From Haloferacaceae archaeon (GTDB lineage Archaea; Halobacteriota; Halobacteria; Halobacteriales; Haloferacaceae): DNA of 9,613 nt. The position numbers and the translations under genes are program-made. Below are positions 7,755 through 9,613 of the stretch, piece by piece (position 1 is the first letter of the stretch; the number at the start of each line of letters is the position of its first letter). The stretch is from contig JAHENP010000342.1 in NCBI GenBank assembly GCA_018609965.1, forward strand, positions 1 through 9,613. The letters are read 5' to 3'. Under the pieces are notes generated by a model. It did no database searches. It was not told the origin of the DNA and worked only from the letters and a program-made list of their open reading frames with translations.

Positions 7755-7760
7755 GAGGTG
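7755..7760 (+). promoter_or_regulatory. Shine-Dalgarno for the EamA-family gene
   Basis: GAGGTG lies 5 bases ahead of the GTG at 7766 and matches the archaeal anti-Shine-Dalgarno well. It decides between the in-frame GTGs at 7760 and 7766 in favour of the second. No TATA-like element is evident in the 40-bp gap after dppF, so the gene may be read from the upstream operon. Confidence 0.5.
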
Positions 7761-7765
7761 TGTCC

Positions 7766-8707
7766 GTGACACGGTACCGCAACGCCGGCCTGTTCCTGTT
7801 GTTGGCGACCGTCTGGGGCGCGGCGTTCGTCGCAATCAAAGCCGGACTCGGGACGCCGGCGTCGCCGGCCGGCTTCTTCGAGACGCCGGTGTTGTTCGCG
7901 GCGTTCCGGTTCGACGTGGCCGGCGTAGTGATGTTAGGGTACGCCGTCTGGGCCGCCGACGACCCCGTGCCGCGCGGCCGGCGAGCGTGGACGGCGGTCG
8001 GCGTCGGCGCCGTGTTCGTGATCGCGGCCTACCACGCGTTGTTGTTCGTCGGCGAGACAGACCCGGCGGTGACGAGCGCGGCCGCGGCGGTGATCGTCGG
8101 CCTCAACCCGATCCTGACGACCGGGTTCTCCCGGTTGTTGTTGCCGGATGCATCACTGAGCCCGCTGGGCGCTGTCGGGTTGTTCGTCGGCGCGGCCGGC
8201 GCGGTCGTGCTCGCGAACCCGGACCCGTCGAATCTCCTCGCGGGCGGGGTGGTCGCGAAACTGCTCGTACTCGCGGCGGTGACGGCGTTCGCGCTCGGCT
8301 CCGTGTTGACCGAGCGGTTGGACGCCGGTGTCGAAAGCGAGACCTTGGAGGCGTGGGCGATGCTCGGGGGTGCGGGTCTGCTCCACCTCGCGGCGTTCGG
8401 AATCGGCGAGCGGATGGCGACGGTCCGGTGGGACCCCGCCGCGGTGTGGTCGTTGGCGTTTCTCTCGGTTGTCGCCTCCGGGCTGGGGTTTCTGGTGTAC
8501 TTCACGTTGCTCGACCGTCTGGGCTCCGTCGAGATCAACCTCGTCTCGTACGTCGTCCCGCCGGTCACGGCGGTGGTTGGCTGGCTGTTGTTGGGCGAGC
8601 GCCCGACGACCGCCACCGTCGTCGGGTTCCTGTTGATCGTCGCCGGGTTCGCGCTGCTGAAGCGTCGGGCGTTGCTCGTGGAACTGAGAGGAGTTCAGCG
8701 ACACTGA
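7766..8707 (+). CDS. EamA/DMT-superfamily membrane transporter
   Basis: This 313-residue multi-spanning protein of the drug/metabolite transporter superfamily should have about ten helices in two EamA repeats. The first repeat opens with the typical LLLATVWGAAFVAIKAGL near residues 9-26, which contains the WG-x-x-F-x-x-x-K pattern common in EamA proteins. The end of the first repeat has AAAAVIVGLNPILTT, and the second ends with EINLVSYVVPPVTAVVGWLL followed by GERPTTATVVGFLLIVAG, a standard family closing block. Length is normal. The open frame extends left to 7514 inside dppF, but that part is Arg/Ser/Thr-rich shadow sequence. The start GTG at 7766 has a good Shine-Dalgarno. Members move amino acids, metabolites or drugs, often outward; no substrate can be assigned. 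The position 40 bp after the peptide importer allows an exporter role for its products, but that is inference. Confidence 0.92.
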   Translation: MTRYRNAGLFLLLATVWGAAFVAIKAGLGTPASPAGFFETPVLFAAFRFDVAGVVMLGYAVWAADDPVPRGRRAWTAVGVGAVFVIAAYHALLFVGETDPAVTSAAAAVIVGLNPILTTGFSRLLLPDASLSPLGAVGLFVGAAGAVVLANPDPSNLLAGGVVAKLLVLAAVTAFALGSVLTERLDAGVESETLEAWAMLGGAGLLHLAAFGIGERMATVRWDPAAVWSLAFLSVVASGLGFLVYFTLLDRLGSVEINLVSYVVPPVTAVVGWLLLGERPTTATVVGFLLIVAGFALLKRRALLVELRGVQRH

Positions 8708-8720
8708 CCGACGGCTCAAC

Positions 8721-8742
8721 GTGTTCAACATACGGCGAACAC
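8721..8742. repeat. Inverted repeat upstream of the hypothetical gene
   Basis: GTGTTC at 8721-8726 and its exact reverse complement GAACAC at 8737-8742 are separated by 10 bases. The element sits between the EamA stop (8707) and the GTG at 8772. It could be an operator for the downstream gene or a weak hairpin at the end of the upstream transcript. It has no T tract after it, so it does not look like a standard terminator. A shorter dyad, TACG-TG-CGTA, follows at 8748-8757 near where a leaderless promoter would lie. Confidence 0.4.
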
Positions 8743-8771
8743 ACTTGTACGTGCGTATCCAAGGATAACCT

Positions 8772-9131
8772 GTGACTGAGCTCGCAGACTACGTCGACCG
8801 TGACCCGGAGCTGGGTGGCGATGAGAAGGAGACAACAATCACGATGTGCGGACAGGACAAGCGGTTCAGTGTGTTCAGCGCGAAGCCGACGGTCGTGAAG
8901 TCGTTGTTCGATCACGATCACTTCGAGTTGACGTGGGCGCGTGTCCTCGCCGGCGGCGAGAGCGACCACGTCGACAGCCGAGACGCGCTCCCCCCGCAAG
9001 AGGGGTCGATCGTCGCCGTCCAAGGAACGATGCCGGTCGGCGTACTGACGGTGAAGTCGAAACCGCGGGCGGACAACAACCAGTCGTCAATCGTCAACAG
9101 CGAAACCATCGACTCGTCTGTCTTCGAGTGA
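8772..9131 (+). CDS. Hypothetical protein, 119 residues, likely cytosolic
   Basis: I do not recognise a named family. The protein starts MTELADYVDRDPELGG and has no signal peptide or membrane segment. It has one cysteine, in TITMCGQDKRFSVF (about residues 23-36), a central SLFDHDHFELTWARVL, then a strand-like segment SIVAVQGTMPVGVLTVKSKP and a polar tail rich in Asn, Ser and Asp. The alternation of short hydrophobic stretches suggests a small alpha/beta or beta-rich domain. It uses a GTG start, with AAGGA at 8761-8765 ahead of it. Two 60-base samples give about 52% and 57% GC, against 72% in the EamA gene. The gene is therefore either recently acquired or under different composition pressure. 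It looks like a real gene because its composition is acidic like other halophile proteins and codon third positions remain mostly G/C. The neighbours give no functional clue. Confidence 0.8.
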   Translation: MTELADYVDRDPELGGDEKETTITMCGQDKRFSVFSAKPTVVKSLFDHDHFELTWARVLAGGESDHVDSRDALPPQEGSIVAVQGTMPVGVLTVKSKPRADNNQSSIVNSETIDSSVFE

Positions 9132-9144
9132 TGGTGCTGCCGAA

Positions 9145-9172
9145 TGACACGGTGTCGGTGGGGTGACACGGT
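9145..9172. repeat. Direct repeat TGACACGGT, spaced 19 bp, just after the hypothetical gene
   Basis: TGACACGGT occurs at 9145-9153 and again at 9164-9172. The first copy also forms an 11-base dyad, GACACGGTGTC, at 9146-9156. GTGTC at 9152-9156 can instead pair with GACAC at 9165-9169 around an 8-base loop. Two same-face sites about two helical turns apart suit protein binding. The hairpin option could mark the 3' end of the gene that stops at 9131, but no T tract follows on the plus strand. An A-rich stretch (AAGAAGAAAAATTGG) follows, so the minus strand would read T-rich. Confidence 0.4.
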
Positions 9173-9186
9173 CCTAAGAAGAAAAA

Positions 9187-9211
9187 TTGGAACGCTGTAT
9201 AAACGTTCTAA
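9187..9211 (+). promoter_or_regulatory. TATA-like element inside an inverted repeat
   Basis: TATAAA at 9198-9203 lies between GAACG (9190-9194) and CGTTC (9204-9208). The arms extend outward to eight positions if one G-T mismatch is allowed. The TATA element reads rightward, and a transcript from it would start near 9226. The only start codon close to that point is a GTG at 9229 whose frame is not convincing, so this promoter would make either a longer leader for the membrane-protein gene or a short RNA. A dyad around a TATA box is a plausible repressor site. There is no experimental support. Confidence 0.4.
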
Positions 9212-9290
9212 CTGTCTCTACACCGGTCGTGAAACGCAACGACCACCGTCGCAGCGACGTGAAACACGCCAAACACAGTGGAACGCTCGG

Positions 9291-9307
9291 CGGGGTATAT
9301 GTCCCCG
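9291..9307 (+). promoter_or_regulatory. Second TATA-like element within a short inverted repeat
   Basis: GTATATG at 9295-9301 lies within CGGGG (9291-9295) and CCCCG (9303-9307). A start about 26 bases downstream would fall near 9324, which is itself an in-frame GTG of the membrane-protein reading frame. The 9-mer TGGAACGCT occurs just ahead (9279-9287), and also ahead of the previous TATA element (9188-9196). This is the best candidate promoter for the rightmost gene. Confidence 0.4.
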
Positions 9308-9410
9308 AGGGTTGTAGAGTGGGGTGGGCACATCCGCCCGCGATCAACAGATGCCGCCCTCCACCGGACAGTCGAAATCGAGTCGCCCTGACGAATCGCT
9401 CTCTGGAACC

Positions 9411-9613
9411 ATGTCGTTGCTCTCGGCGACGCTGTCGTCGCTCTCGACGGGTGCCGCGACACCACTGCGTGCCGTCGGCTTCTACGCCGCCATCGGCCTC
9501 CCGTTCGCCTACCTCCCGTTGTTGGCCGACGGCGTCGGGCCGGCCGACGCGCCGATCGTCGGTGCGTTGCTGGCGGCGAACGCGCTCGCGTTGGTCGTCG
9601 GCCACGGCTACGG
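9411..9613 (+). CDS. Small membrane protein, unknown function (C-terminus cut by window edge)
   Basis: The visible 67 codons begin MSLLSATLSSLSTGAATP and continue with two hydrophobic segments, roughly residues 20-38 (VGFYAAIGLPFAYLPLL) and 46-64 (ADAPIVGALLAANALALVV), then HGYG at the edge. Two membrane helices with a short Gly/Asp loop are predicted. In-frame alternatives are ATG 9351 and GTG 9324. The stretch 9351-9410 has far fewer G/C third positions than the sequence after 9411, so 9411 is preferred on codon grounds. The promoter spacing would favour 9324. I do not recognise the family with certainty; it may be one of the short two-helix membrane proteins common in haloarchaea, which would end soon after the window. 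The frame stays open to the edge. Confidence 0.6.
   Translation, partial: MSLLSATLSSLSTGAATPLRAVGFYAAIGLPFAYLPLLADGVGPADAPIVGALLAANALALVVGHGY

Noticed and set aside
7726..7765. Possible terminator after dppF (short TTTCT run at 7736-7740)
   Set aside because: The run is too short and interrupted to support a haloarchaeal T-tract terminator.
6934..7839. 301-codon minus-strand open frame across dppF and the EamA start
   Set aside because: It is antisense to ATPase motifs and continues into the next gene, with no promoter or ribosome-binding site. It is a shadow frame.
7987..8775. 262-codon plus-strand frame overlapping the EamA gene
   Set aside because: It is an Arg/Gly-rich out-of-frame shadow of a convincing ten-helix transporter.
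9229..9350. Possible leaderless small gene from a GTG at 9229, about 29 bases after the TATA element at 9198
   Set aside because: Spacing is suitable, but the codons are Lys/His/Arg-rich and unlike halophile proteins. The frame then runs through the membrane-protein gene as a shadow without its own stop in the window.
9174..9605. 143-codon minus-strand open frame at the right end
   Set aside because: It is Arg-rich, antisense to the membrane-protein gene and across the promoter-like dyads, with no supporting signals.

Overview
The window reads as a haloarchaeal (class Halobacteria) chromosome segment. It has high GC (72% in one 60-base sample inside the EamA gene), acidic proteins rich in Asp, Glu and Thr, a Tat-type lipoprotein signal on the transport binding protein, an archaeal-type SecY, GTG starts, and a TATA element placed about 26 bases ahead of an apparently leaderless start. 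No rRNA, tRNA, CRISPR array, transposase or insertion-sequence ends were seen.

Layout. (1) Bases 1-1286, minus strand: secY, the pore subunit of the Sec translocase, with its C-terminal end cut off by the window edge. (2) Bases 1287-1462: a divergent intergenic region with a good TATA box for the rightward operon and a weaker candidate for secY. (3) Bases 1463-7725, plus strand: a complete, tightly packed five-gene peptide/nickel-type ABC importer (binding protein, two permeases, two ATPases). Its gaps are 19 bp, a 1-base overlap, 1 bp and an 8-base overlap, so it is almost certainly one operon. (4) Bases 7766-8707: an EamA/DMT-family membrane transporter 40 bp downstream, possibly co-transcribed. 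(5) Bases 8772-9131: an unrecognised 119-residue cytosolic protein with lower GC than its neighbours and an upstream inverted repeat. (6) Bases 9132-9410: a regulatory-looking spacer with a 19-bp-spaced direct repeat and two TATA-like elements, each inside an inverted repeat and each preceded by the same 9-mer. (7) Bases 9411-9613: the start of a small membrane protein that runs off the right edge.

How the genes work together. The lipid-anchored binding protein would capture a peptide-like solute outside the cell and deliver it to the DppB/DppC channel, with DppD and DppF supplying ATP hydrolysis. The substrate cannot be read from sequence. The EamA protein is a separate secondary carrier. 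Nothing here is clearly a new defence or mobile system. The most distinctive points are a long insertion splitting the four-cysteine C-terminal domain of the DppF-like ATPase, a 21-bp tandem repeat coding an acidic tail on the DppD-like ATPase, secY standing apart from its usual ribosomal-protein neighbour, and the structured spacer near the right end.
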